Translations under genes and position numbers: made by a program
DNA from: an uncultured Pseudomonadota bacterium
GTDB lineage: Bacteria; Pseudomonadota; Alphaproteobacteria; RF32; CAG-239
Direction: 5' to 3'
Assembly (NCBI GenBank): GCA_902494875.1
Contig: CABUUO010000002.1
Location: 62,001-126,000, forward strand
DNA: 64,000 nucleotides
Shown: positions 8,516 to 16,216 of the stretch, one piece after another
How positions within the stretch are numbered: position 1 is the first letter of the stretch
How the letters are laid out: each line of letters begins with the position of its first letter
Notes under the pieces: model-generated
The model's database searches: none
What the model was told of the DNA's origin: nothing
The model's input: only the letters and a program-made list of their open reading frames with translations

Positions 8516-9067
8516 TCAATGAAGATGATGATAATCGTTCTCCGCGGGTTCAACACCCTTTTCCGCCAGCTTCAAAACGACATCGTCCATCCCTAAAATC
8601 TTGGCATGAAGCGCCGGATTATAGCCGCCGGACGGATAAATATCCGCCCCTTTTTCTATCAGCAGCAAAGCAATGTCAGCGTGTTCGTAGGCGATAGCCC
8701 AATACAGCATGGAACTGTTCATCGGAACCGAAGCGGTAACATCGGCTCCCTGTTCAATCAAATACCGCGCGATTTCCGGGCGATTGGCAAACAAAGCCCA
8801 GCCCAGCGCCGTAAAGCCTTCGCTTTCCGCACCGTCAACGGCGCTTTTATTAAAACGCTGCTCAAGATCGGCGCCGCTTTTCAGCAGAAATTTGACCGCC
8901 TCAAGATTGTTAAGAGAAACGGCTTCCTGCAATGACGATGCCTGACGCAGTTCCTTTTGGCTCTGAAGAACCTCGTTTTTCCGCATCGAAAAGAAAACAT
9001 AAGCGCCGGCGGCCAAAACTGCCGCCGCGGCAAACGCCGCAATCGCAATTTTAATTTTTTTTCGCAT
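8516..9067 (-). CDS. Membrane-anchored ankyrin repeat protein
   Basis: The ATG at 9067 is chosen because GAGGTGA lies just upstream; a TTG one codon earlier is also possible. The 183-residue product starts with a basic stretch and one hydrophobic helix (IAIAAFAAAAVLAAGAYVFF). About three ankyrin repeats follow, recognisable by NLEAVKFLLKSGADLE, ALGWALFANRPEIARYLIEQGADV and YWAIAYEHADIALLLIEKGADI. It ends with NDYHHLH. The likely topology is an inner-membrane anchor with the repeats in the periplasm, where they would bind another protein. It overlaps the 3' end of cmk by 17 bases and lies between cmk and rpsA, so it is probably co-transcribed with cmk. Confidence 0.8.
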   Translation of the reverse strand: MRKKIKIAIAAFAAAAVLAAGAYVFFSMRKNEVLQSQKELRQASSLQEAVSLNNLEAVKFLLKSGADLEQRFNKSAVDGAESEGFTALGWALFANRPEIARYLIEQGADVTASVPMNSSMLYWAIAYEHADIALLLIEKGADIYPSGGYNPALHAKILGMDDVVLKLAEKGVEPAENDYHHLH

Positions 9068-9710
9068 CAATCACCTCGCAGGCTTGGTTAAAAACATCTT
9101 CTATACTTAATTTCGAAGTGTCAAAAATAACCGCGTCCGCCGCCGGCTTCATCGGCGCCGTCGAACGGGTCGCATCCCGCTCGTCACGGGTTTTGACATC
9201 AGCCAGAACGTCATTATAATTTACACTCATTCCCCGGGCAACAAACTCTTTATAGCGGCGTTCAGCCCGCACTTCCGGCGAAGCGGTGATGAAAAACTTG
9301 ACATCGGCCTGCGGACAGACGACCGTTCCGGTATCGCGACCGTCATAAACCACACCCAAAGCCGGCGTACCGTCGGCAAAAACCGGGGCGGCAGCAAAAT
9401 CCTGCTGCATTTTCAGCAATGCGGCACGAACAGACGGATAGGCAGAAACGACCGATGCGTTCTTACCGCCGATTTGAGAACGGAATTCCGGGTGCACGGA
9501 CAGTTCCATCATCTTGGAAAAAGTCAGACGGCGAGCAACGGCGGTCGCGGCCGTTTCGCTGTTCAAATCCTGGCCGCTTAAAAACATTTCCAAACCGACG
9601 GCACGGTAAACCATCCCGGTGTCAAAATAGGCAAATTTATATTTTTGGGCCAGACTTGATGCCAGCGTTCCCTTTCCGGCTGCGGCCGGACCGTCAATGG
9701 TAATGATCAT
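9051..9710 (-). CDS. cmk: Cytidylate kinase
   Basis: It phosphorylates CMP and dCMP with ATP. The P-loop GPAAAGKGTLA lies at the N terminus, followed by FDTGMVYRA and, in the second half, YDGRDTGTVVCPQADVKFFITASPEVRAERR, all typical of Cmk. The ATG at 9710 (MIITIDGPAA) is the likely start; an in-frame TTG three codons upstream is less probable. The length of 219 residues is normal. It is the first gene of a leftward group with the ankyrin gene and rpsA. Confidence 0.95.
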   Translation of the reverse strand: MIITIDGPAAAGKGTLASSLAQKYKFAYFDTGMVYRAVGLEMFLSGQDLNSETAATAVARRLTFSKMMELSVHPEFRSQIGGKNASVVSAYPSVRAALLKMQQDFAAAPVFADGTPALGVVYDGRDTGTVVCPQADVKFFITASPEVRAERRYKEFVARGMSVNYNDVLADVKTRDERDATRSTAPMKPAADAVIFDTSKLSIEDVFNQACEVIDAKKN

Positions 9711-9853
9711 TTCTCTCAAAGCCTTCAGAAAAGTTGATATTTGTAACGAAAAGTTTACTTTATCCGCTGTATTATTTGTACTATAATGGTTATTATAAGT
9801 ATAACAGATTTTACGCTTTATGCAGAATTTTTAGACCTCAAACGGAGACAACG

Positions 9854-10561
9854 ATGAAACTGCCTCATTTTAAGATTTTGCCGTACACCGCCTTATGCCT
9901 GCTTTTGGCAGGGACGCCCCCGGCTCAGGCTGTGGTGGCACAGAGCGCAAACGATGCGCTGAGCAGCGATATTTTCGTCGGCGGAAAAAAAGACACTTCC
10001 AACGCCAAGGCTATTGCCGATTCAAATAAGAAAAACCGAGACGAAGAGACTCGACGAAAGGCCGATGCGGCAAGAAGGAAAGCCGAAAGAGAAAAACGCG
10101 AAGCCGCTCAAAAAGCGTCCGGCGGCACCGTATTTTTGCCGGGAAGCCAAAGCGTCAACACCCAAAACATCAGTCTTCCGGCGGCAGGCCGAAAGAACAG
10201 CGTTTCCGATGCGGATGATGCAGCGGCCGCCGACATCAACAAACATTACGCTTCAAAGCTCTTTTCCAGCCTGAGCGGGCACATCACCATCGAACAAAAG
10301 AATATTCCCAGAAGAATCAGCGTAACCCAAGGTTCAACCGTTCAGCTCAATTTGGAAAACGATCCCGATACCCTGTGGTATTTCAGCTTTGACAAAGAGA
10401 TTGCCAGAATCAAAAGCGACAAAACGTCAGGAAATCTCAGAACAGTCGTTTTTGAAACGGTCGGCCGCGGCAAGACCAGAATCATCATGGATTACATTTC
10501 AACAAAAACTTCCGCTTACAAGGTTATTTTCACCAAGCGGATGTTGCTTATGGTGGATTGA
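9854..10561 (+). CDS. Secreted protein with charged linker and C-terminal beta domain
   Basis: The start ATG at 9854 has GGAGA six bases upstream; a longer frame starting at 9734 lacks a site and encodes no plausible N terminus. The 235-residue product has a signal peptide ending near PPAQA. A very charged Arg/Lys/Glu helix follows (EETRRKADAARRKAEREKREAAQK), then a linker and a C-terminal beta-rich domain of about 80 residues. That domain (VTQGSTVQLNLENDPDTLWYFSFD ... GRGKTRIIMDYIS) faintly recalls chagasin-type (I42) protease inhibitors or an Ig-like fold; I do not assign it. rsmE begins seven bases after the stop, so it heads an operon. Confidence 0.7.
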   Translation: MKLPHFKILPYTALCLLLAGTPPAQAVVAQSANDALSSDIFVGGKKDTSNAKAIADSNKKNRDEETRRKADAARRKAEREKREAAQKASGGTVFLPGSQSVNTQNISLPAAGRKNSVSDADDAAAADINKHYASKLFSSLSGHITIEQKNIPRRISVTQGSTVQLNLENDPDTLWYFSFDKEIARIKSDKTSGNLRTVVFETVGRGKTRIIMDYISTKTSAYKVIFTKRMLLMVD

Positions 10562-10567
10562 CAGACG

Positions 10568-11329
10568 GTGAGAAAAACTCCGAAGGCACGATTATATTAT
10601 CCGCAGCCCCTGAACAACCGCAGCGAGGCAACGCTCAGCGACGCACCGGCGCATTATCTGTTGAACGTGCTGAGAATGAACTGCGGCGACGAAGTCCGGC
10701 TCTTTGACGGCAGCAGCGGCGAATATACTGCCCGAATTGAGGCCTGCGGCAAAAAAAGCTGTATGCTCCGCATTTTGGAAAAAAGCGCCGATTTCAGGCA
10801 GTCTCCCGACTTGTGGCTGTTGTTTGCGCCGGTAAAGAAAGACAAGACCGACTTTATCATTGCCGGCGCCACCGAACTCGGCGTCCGCAAAATCATACCG
10901 ACAATTACCAAGAGAACCATCAGTGAAAAAATCAAAAAAGAACGCTATGAAGCTCAGGTGATCGAAGCGGCGGAACAATCCCGTCGAACCGACATTCCGC
11001 AGGTAGAGGATGCTCAATCGCTGGAAAAGATTTTAAAAAACTGGGATTCTGCCCGAATTTTATATTTTATGGACGAGACCGGAAACGGCGGCAGCATCTG
11101 TCCGGTCTTTGCCAAAGGGCCGCAAAGCGCGGCGATTTTGGTCGGTCCGGAGGGCGGATTTGAACCCGGCGAACTGGAAGTGCTCCGCGGCTTGCCTTAT
11201 GCCCGCGGCGTTTCCATGGGCAGAAGAATTCTGCGGGCGGAAACGGCCGTGATGGCGGCCTTGTCCTGCTGGCAGGCTTTGTGCGGAGACTGGCCGGAAG
11301 ACAAACCGGTCGCTTTTGAGGAGAAATGA
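10568..11329 (+). CDS. rsmE: 16S rRNA (uracil-1498-N3) methyltransferase RsmE
   Basis: This 253-residue SPOUT-fold enzyme methylates U1498 of 16S rRNA using S-adenosylmethionine. The N-terminal PUA-like part (HYLLNVLRMNCGDEVRLFDG) is followed by a knotted domain with KKDKTDFIIAGATELGVRKIIP. The diagnostic SAM-site motifs are GPEGGFEPGELE and MGRRILRAETAVMAAL. The start is a GTG at 10568. The response regulator gene follows at 11331, one base after the stop, suggesting a shared transcript. Confidence 0.93.
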   Translation: MRKTPKARLYYPQPLNNRSEATLSDAPAHYLLNVLRMNCGDEVRLFDGSSGEYTARIEACGKKSCMLRILEKSADFRQSPDLWLLFAPVKKDKTDFIIAGATELGVRKIIPTITKRTISEKIKKERYEAQVIEAAEQSRRTDIPQVEDAQSLEKILKNWDSARILYFMDETGNGGSICPVFAKGPQSAAILVGPEGGFEPGELEVLRGLPYARGVSMGRRILRAETAVMAALSCWQALCGDWPEDKPVAFEEK

Positions 11330-11330
11330 A

Positions 11331-12014
11331 GTGAAAATTTTAGTTGCCGACGACCATGAACTGTTTCTTAAAGGCCTGGAGCTGATTTTAAGCGACATCG
11401 ACGAAAACGTAGAACTTACCTTTGCTCACAACTATACCGACATATTCAACATTATTGAGCAAAAGCAGGACTTTAATCTGGTCTTGACGGATTTGGCAAT
11501 GCCCGGCGCCAACTGGCTGGAGGCGATAAAAAGAATTCACGAAAAGCTCCCGGAAACGCCCATCATTATTTTATCCGCCGTTTTTGACAAGGAAATCGTG
11601 CAGAAGACCATTGAAATCGGCGCGGCCGGATATGTTCCCAAAACGTCTTCCAACGCGGTCATCCTCGGCGCGGTCAAACTGGTGCTTTCCGGCGGCGCAT
11701 ATATTCCGCCCGAACTGTTAAACAATTCGCTCAAAAACGAATTTGACATCTTAAAACAAGTGGAAACGATTTCTGACGACGAAAGCGTCAGCGAAAACGT
11801 CAAAACCCTCACCCCGCGCCAGATTGACGTCATCAGACTCATTGCCAAAGGCCGCTCCAACAAACAGATTGCCTATGAACTGGGATTGACGGAAGGAACT
11901 GTCAAGCTTCACGTTACCGCCATTTTGAAAATCTTCAACGTCTATAACCGCACCGGCGCGGTGATGGAAGCCACGCGCCTGGGGCTAATCAAGGAAAACG
12001 AAAATGAACATTGA
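11331..12014 (+). CDS. NarL/FixJ-type response regulator
   Basis: The start is the GTG at 11331, with GAGGAG seven bases upstream. The protein has about 227 residues. The receiver domain carries the acidic pair (ADDHE), the phospho-acceptor Asp in LTDLAMPG and the conserved Lys in GYVPKTS. A LuxR-type helix-turn-helix follows at the C terminus (LTPRQIDVIRLIAKGRSNKQIAYELGLTEGTVKLHV in two helices). Such proteins bind DNA as phosphorylated dimers. No histidine kinase is nearby. The next gene, overlapping by 11 bases, encodes an HPt-like protein that is an obvious candidate phosphodonor. Confidence 0.92.
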   Translation: MKILVADDHELFLKGLELILSDIDENVELTFAHNYTDIFNIIEQKQDFNLVLTDLAMPGANWLEAIKRIHEKLPETPIIILSAVFDKEIVQKTIEIGAAGYVPKTSSNAVILGAVKLVLSGGAYIPPELLNNSLKNEFDILKQVETISDDESVSENVKTLTPRQIDVIRLIAKGRSNKQIAYELGLTEGTVKLHVTAILKIFNVYNRTGAVMEATRLGLIKENENEH

Positions 12015-12324
12015 CCGCGAAACTCTGGAACAATACAAATCAATTTTCGGCGCTGAAAAAATGCGGTCCTTATGGAACGACTTTATTGATGATGCCGGAA
12101 AAAAGTTGGATAAAATCGAAAATGCGGACAATGAGGCACAGCGGCTCGCTTACCACAGCCTGCGCTCGTCAAGCCTGGTTTTCGGCCTTAAGGAATTTGC
12201 CGAACTGTGCACCGTTTATGAAGACAAAGTACTCGGCGGCGGACGCATTACGCCCGACGAGGCCGCGGCCAGCCGCAGGATGCTGAAGCAAAACATTGCC
12301 GAAGCGGATACCTATTTGAAATGA
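12004..12324 (+). CDS. HPt-like histidine phosphotransfer protein
   Basis: This 106-residue, all-helical protein carries the HPt signature AYHSLRSSSLVFG around His51 (compare H-x-L-[KR]-[GS]-[SA]-S-x3-G), followed by LKEFAELC. Freestanding HPt proteins relay phosphate between a hybrid kinase and a response regulator. It overlaps the response regulator gene by 11 bases and ends nine bases before the methyltransferase gene. Most likely it phosphorylates the adjacent regulator; this pairing is inferred from position. Confidence 0.75.
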   Translation: MNIDRETLEQYKSIFGAEKMRSLWNDFIDDAGKKLDKIENADNEAQRLAYHSLRSSSLVFGLKEFAELCTVYEDKVLGGGRITPDEAAASRRMLKQNIAEADTYLK

Positions 12325-12333
12325 GGTAAAACT

Positions 12334-13062
12334 ATGAGCAGCCCGAATACAAACAAAAAACTGCCGGTCTATCTGAAAGAAATTTACGGAGACTTTTACA
12401 ACAACAAGAAGTTATGCGCCTGGGCCGACAAGCCATGGCTGCGAACGCTGTTAAGCCTTGGCAACAATCTGCGGCTGGTCGACGCTTCCCTGCGCGAAAT
12501 TGCTCAGGGTGACAAGGTTTTGCAGATGGGAGCCACTTTCGGCGAACAGATGGACAAGGTTGCCATGCGGGTCAGCCGCTACGGACAATATGACGTTTTG
12601 GACGTCAGCAACATTCAGATACGGCGTTGCAAGGAGAAATACGGAAAACTCTATAGCCAGATGAATTTTATCTGCCAGAACGCCAACACGCCGGTTAAAG
12701 GCGATTATGACGTGGTGCTTTTATATATGCTGCTGCATGAGGTTCCGCATATCCAGAAAGCCAAAATTCTCAAAGCGGCGCTGGACAGCGCACGCGAGGG
12801 CGGAAAAGTGGTGGTCATTGATTATCACGAACCGCAGAAATGGCATCCGCTGAAATATTTTGCAAGAATGTTCAACCGCCTGTACCAACCTTTTGCCGAA
12901 GTTCTGTGGGACCGGGAAATCCCGACTTTTATCAAGGACAAGACACCCTACGCTTTCCGGCGGTCGTTGTATTTCGGCGGTATGTATCAAAAGGTCGTCA
13001 TCGAAAAGAAATATACCGATATGCCGCAGCAGCCGATGCCGGCATACAATCCCTGGAACTGA
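12334..13062 (+). CDS. rquA: RquA-like methyltransferase-fold protein (rhodoquinone biosynthesis)
   Basis: The 242-residue class I methyltransferase-fold protein matches the features I associate with RquA, the enzyme that converts ubiquinone to rhodoquinone. They are an N-terminal YLKEIYGDFY segment, LSLGNNLRLVDASL, an atypical SAM loop (QMGATFGEQ instead of DxGxGxG), LDVSNIQIRRC, LLHEVP, VIDYHEPQKWHPLKYF, LYQPFAEVLWDREI and a C-terminal FGGMYQKVV. The last two segments separate RquA from UbiE-like enzymes. Rhodoquinone has a low potential and lets fumarate act as electron acceptor, so an anaerobic respiratory mode is implied. SD AGGT lies before the ATG. It closes the rsmE / regulator / HPt run. 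Confidence 0.7.
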   Translation: MSSPNTNKKLPVYLKEIYGDFYNNKKLCAWADKPWLRTLLSLGNNLRLVDASLREIAQGDKVLQMGATFGEQMDKVAMRVSRYGQYDVLDVSNIQIRRCKEKYGKLYSQMNFICQNANTPVKGDYDVVLLYMLLHEVPHIQKAKILKAALDSAREGGKVVVIDYHEPQKWHPLKYFARMFNRLYQPFAEVLWDREIPTFIKDKTPYAFRRSLYFGGMYQKVVIEKKYTDMPQQPMPAYNPWN

Positions 13063-13106
13063 ATGCCCTGTAACAAAAATTTCATTAAACCGACGGCTAC
13101 TATATT

Positions 13107-13135
13107 TTGACAGCAGGCTTAAAATTCGCTATACT
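13107..13135 (+). promoter_or_regulatory. Sigma-70-type promoter and long leader of the 13306 lipoprotein gene
   Basis: TTGACA (13107-13112), exactly 17 bases, TATACT (13130-13135). Transcription would start near 13142, giving a leader of about 165 bases. The leader holds TATTTTAAG shortly after the start and ATTATTATAAAAAAAC near 13201-13216. The leader of the paralogous gene at 6230 has both blocks in the same order. Confidence 0.8.
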
Positions 13136-13305
13136 GAAAGTGTTATTTTAAGTCGTTGTTTATTATTTGTCTTGTTTTCTTTTGCGGAAAACAATGAATT
13201 ATTATTATAAAAAAACGACTTCATAATCAAAAAAATAAAAAAAATAAATAGCGGATATGGCTTAAAACACTCAGAACGCCCTCTATTCCATAAAAAATTA
13301 AAATT

Positions 13306-13761
13306 ATGAAGACCTTAAAAAAATTTTTCGTAGTTTGTGTCTGTGTTCTGGGTTTGTCATCTTGCGGAACACTCGGCGGATCGCTTGGTTCAGGAACGGT
13401 TGGCGGCGCTTTGACTGACATTTTTGTCGGCAATCTCGGCACCAACAATACCCCGATCGGTGACGCGATGGACAACGTTTCCGGACGCTGGTATGACCGT
13501 ACCCGCAACGCAACCATCACCACCACGGCACAAACGGCAACCAAAGGTATTTATCAGGTTGCCAACCGTGACGGACGTTATCTGCTTTATCTGGCACCAT
13601 TCAGCGAGCAGATGAAAGCCATCCCGTATGGTGTCAGCGTTATTCAGTATAAACCGGCTTTCGACGGCAAAAGGCTTTACTGGAAAGTTAACACCACGCG
13701 CGGCGTCTATACCATCAGCCCGGCCAGCGGACAATGGTATGGGAGCACGGACAAGTATTAA
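13306..13761 (+). CDS. Lipoprotein of the GxW...PxGxW type
   Basis: The 151-residue protein has a signal sequence ending in the lipobox LSSC (Cys20). A glycine-rich linker (TLGGSLGSGTVGG) follows, then a domain of about 90 residues. That domain starts with SGRWYD (residues 59-64), continues with YLLYLAPF and LYWKVNTTRG, and ends in YTISPASGQWYG. The same motif order is present in the products at 5355 and 6230, whose sequences otherwise differ widely. The role is unknown; envelope location is predicted. There is no Shine-Dalgarno sequence, but a strong promoter and long leader precede it and a terminator follows directly. Confidence 0.75.
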   Translation: MKTLKKFFVVCVCVLGLSSCGTLGGSLGSGTVGGALTDIFVGNLGTNNTPIGDAMDNVSGRWYDRTRNATITTTAQTATKGIYQVANRDGRYLLYLAPFSEQMKAIPYGVSVIQYKPAFDGKRLYWKVNTTRGVYTISPASGQWYGSTDKY

Positions 13762-13762
13762 A

Positions 13763-13789
13763 AAGAAGCACCCTTGTGGTGCTTCTTTT
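13763..13789 (+). terminator. Rho-independent terminator
   Basis: AAGAAGCACC-CTTG-TGGTGCTTCTT followed by TT. It begins two bases after the stop of the lipoprotein gene. Confidence 0.85.
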
Positions 13790-13810
13790 GTTATTGATTC
13801 CATATTAAAC

Positions 13811-14010
13811 CTGGATGCCGGACCTGATCCGGCATGACCCAGCGTGGGCGTGCGGCGCATTATTTTCATGTTGAGCGGAACGAAGTGCAGTCGAAACATC
13901 TCAGCCGATTAATATTGCTGAGATGGAGTTCGACAACTACGTTGCTCACTCACTTCGTTGCTTCACTTCGTTCAGGATGACAGTTTACGTTTGACGGGTT
14001 CAGGGTGACA
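13811..14010. repeat. Palindromic intergenic repeat-like element
   Basis: This 200-base non-coding stretch is built from inverted repeats. TGCCGGA-CCTGA-TCCGGCA lies at 13815-13834. A larger palindrome at 13890-13934 pairs GTCGAAACATCTCAGC with GCTGAGATGGAGTTCGAC. An outer pair GAACGAAGTG / CACTTCGTTC encloses it, and TTCAGGATGACA is echoed by TTCAGGGTGACA. Such modules are typical of multi-copy palindromic elements found between genes in several bacteria. Only one copy is in the window, so repetition in the genome is inferred. Confidence 0.5.
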
Positions 14011-14020
14011 ATGTTAAAAG

Positions 14021-14057
14021 AAGCCCCAGATTTCGTTGTTGAAATCTGGGGCTTTTT
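14021..14057. terminator. Terminator of tsf (bidirectional)
   Basis: AAGCCCCAGATTTC-GTTGTT-GAAATCTGGGGCTT is a 14-bp perfect stem with T-rich flanks on both strands. It lies 22 bases beyond the tsf stop. Confidence 0.9.
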
Positions 14058-14078
14058 AGTATTGCAAAATTGCGCGGC

Positions 14079-15005
14079 TTATTTATTCAGCTGGGCGGCA
14101 ACTTCGGCAGCGAAGTCTTCTTCTTTTTTCTGAAGACCTTCGCCCAAACGGAAGCATACAAAGTCTTTCAAAACAATGTCAGCGCCGAACTCTTTGGCGG
14201 CATCGGCAATAACCTGTTTGACTTTCTTGTCAGGATCCATAATGTAAGCCTGTTCTTCAAGAACAACTTCGTCATAATATTTCTTAATGCGGCCTTCAAC
14301 CATTTTTTCAACGATATTGGCCGGTTTGCCGGAAGCGGCAGCCTGCTCGGCAAAGATTGATTTTTCATGTTCGACGGCAGCCGGATCGACATCGGCAATG
14401 CTTTTGAACAGCGGCGCAGAAGCGGCAATGTGCATAGCGATATGTTTGCCGAGTTCTTTCAACTTGGCTTTGTCGGCCGTTGATTCCAAAGCAACCAGAA
14501 CGCCGATTTTGCCGATGTTGGGACCGGCGGCATTGTGGATGTAAGAAGCAACCACACCGTCATTGACTTCAACCATGGCGGCACGGCGCAAGCTCATATT
14601 TTCGCCGATTTTGGCAATCATATCGGTCAGGCGCTCTTCAAAAGACTTGTGAACTTTCGGGCACTGGAAAGTTTTCATGTCGCATACGCTGCCGTTATGC
14701 ATTAAAGCAACCAAAGCGGCGTCGGCAACATACTCCTGGAAAGTCTCGTTTTTGGCAACAAAGTCGGTTTCGGAGTTAACTTCAACAATAGCACCTTTGT
14801 TACCTTCCACGGCAACCGCGACCAGTCCTTCGGCAGCGATACGGCTTGCTTTTTTGGCGGCTGAGGCCAAACCTTTTTTGCGCAGCCAGTCAACAGCAGC
14901 TTCCATATCCCCGTTGCATTCAGTCAAAGCTTTTTTGCAGTCTAACATACCGGCGCTTGTTGATTCGCGCAGTTCTTTTACCATAGCGGCTGTAATATTT
15001 GTCAT
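14079..15005 (-). CDS. tsf: Translation elongation factor Ts
   Basis: The nucleotide exchange factor for EF-Tu, 308 residues, normal length. The N-terminal UBA-like module (MVKELRESTSAGMLDCKKAL) and the core motif VEVNSETDFVAKNETF are clear. It follows rpsB in the conserved rpsB-tsf operon with a gap of about 107 bases and ends at a strong terminator. Confidence 0.97.
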   Translation of the reverse strand: MTNITAAMVKELRESTSAGMLDCKKALTECNGDMEAAVDWLRKKGLASAAKKASRIAAEGLVAVAVEGNKGAIVEVNSETDFVAKNETFQEYVADAALVALMHNGSVCDMKTFQCPKVHKSFEERLTDMIAKIGENMSLRRAAMVEVNDGVVASYIHNAAGPNIGKIGVLVALESTADKAKLKELGKHIAMHIAASAPLFKSIADVDPAAVEHEKSIFAEQAAASGKPANIVEKMVEGRIKKYYDEVVLEEQAYIMDPDKKVKQVIADAAKEFGADIVLKDFVCFRLGEGLQKKEEDFAAEVAAQLNK

Positions 15006-15112
15006 TAATAAAAATCCCCTTTTGAATTTGAATATGGCGATATTCTAAGAAACCATCCTTAAAATACCGCCATGATTTTCTTGATAATATCTGAAATTAA
15101 AGTCGTCAGAAA

Positions 15113-15916
15113 CTATTCTTCAGTTTTTTCTTCGGCTTTAGCGGCTTTTTTCGGAGCTCTTTTCTTCGGAGCTTTTTCAGCAGCGGCTTCAACCATTTCT
15201 TCGACTTTAACGCCCTGAGCAGCGATTTCGGCGGACATACCGTCCAAAACTGCGCCGGAAACCAGTTCCGAATAGAATTGGATGGCACGGATCGCATCGT
15301 CGTTGCCCGGTACCGGGAAGTCTACGGCATTGGGGTCTGCATTGGTATCGCAGATACCGATTACAGGAATGCCCAATTTTTTAGCTTCTTTAATGGCCAG
15401 GCTTTCTTTCGGCGTGTCGATAACGAACAGCAGGTCAGGCTGACCGCCCATATTCATAATGCCGCCGAGTTCCAGAGCCAGTTTTTCCTGTTCTTTTTTC
15501 AGGTTCAAAACTTCTTTCTTGGTGTAACCCTCGTAAGAGTTTTTCTCAGCCATTTCGTTTAATTTAGCAAGGCGGGAGATTGATTTGTAAACAGTCTTCC
15601 AGTTGGTGAGCATACCGCCCAGCCAACGGTGGTTTACATAGTACTGTCCGCAACGCTCGGCGTTTTCCTTGATGATGTCCTGAGCCTGTCTTTTGGTGCC
15701 GACAAACAAAACCTTACCGCCGTTGGCAGCGATCTCGCGAGCCGCATTCAGGGCAGAATACAGCATCGGGTAGGTTTTCTGCAGGTCGATAATATGAATG
15801 TTGTCTTTTTTACCGTAAATGAACGGAGCCATTTTCGGGTTCCAGCGACGGGCATGGTGACCAAAGTGAACGCCAGCTTCAACCATCTGACGCAATGTAA
15901 ATGTTGGAATTGTCAT
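15113..15916 (-). CDS. rpsB: 30S ribosomal protein S2
   Basis: The 267-residue protein begins TFTLRQMVEAGVHFGHHARRWNPKM, the universal S2 opening, and contains NWKTVYKSI, DLLFVIDTPKESLAIKEAKKLGIPVIGICDTNADP and IRAIQFYSELVSGAVLDG. The C-terminal tail rich in Ala, Lys and Glu is longer than the E. coli one, as is common in alphaproteobacteria. AGGAT precedes the ATG. It is first in the rpsB-tsf operon; the promoter is at 16053-16080. Confidence 0.97.
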   Translation of the reverse strand: MTIPTFTLRQMVEAGVHFGHHARRWNPKMAPFIYGKKDNIHIIDLQKTYPMLYSALNAAREIAANGGKVLFVGTKRQAQDIIKENAERCGQYYVNHRWLGGMLTNWKTVYKSISRLAKLNEMAEKNSYEGYTKKEVLNLKKEQEKLALELGGIMNMGGQPDLLFVIDTPKESLAIKEAKKLGIPVIGICDTNADPNAVDFPVPGNDDAIRAIQFYSELVSGAVLDGMSAEIAAQGVKVEEMVEAAAEKAPKKRAPKKAAKAEEKTEE

Positions 15917-16052
15917 ATTTTTTATCCTATTTTTCCAGTTAAACCTCCGCAGACTCTGAACCGCTTGCGCGGCACCGGAGCGAAATGAGAAACATTCCGT
16001 TTATCTGCGTGTGAATTACGGCGCGACTCAAAAAGGCGCGTCCGGAACTCTT

Positions 16053-16080
16053 TTTATACGTATCTATTGATAAATGCAAG
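16053..16080 (-). promoter_or_regulatory. Putative promoter of rpsB
   Basis: On the minus strand CTTGCA (16075-16080), 16 bases, TATAAA (16053-16058). It lies in the 300-base gap between rpsB and the divergent parE. The remainder of the gap shows GC-rich partial inverted repeats (near 16097-16125) but no gene. Confidence 0.5.
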
Positions 16081-16216
16081 CATTTTTTACGTTCCGGCAT
16101 AAAAAACGCCGCGGGACAGACGGCGCTTAAAATTTGTTTGTATTTGCAGTTTATTCCTTGCAAAACCCGCGGAAATACTGTAGTTTATCGCTAAATTTGA
16201 AAGTTTTGAGGATAAA

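Noticed and set aside
16095..16130. GC-rich hairpin before parE as a terminator
   Set aside because: A stem CGCCG/CGGCG with a minus-strand T-run exists, but no minus-strand gene ends there, so its role is unclear and it was not listed.
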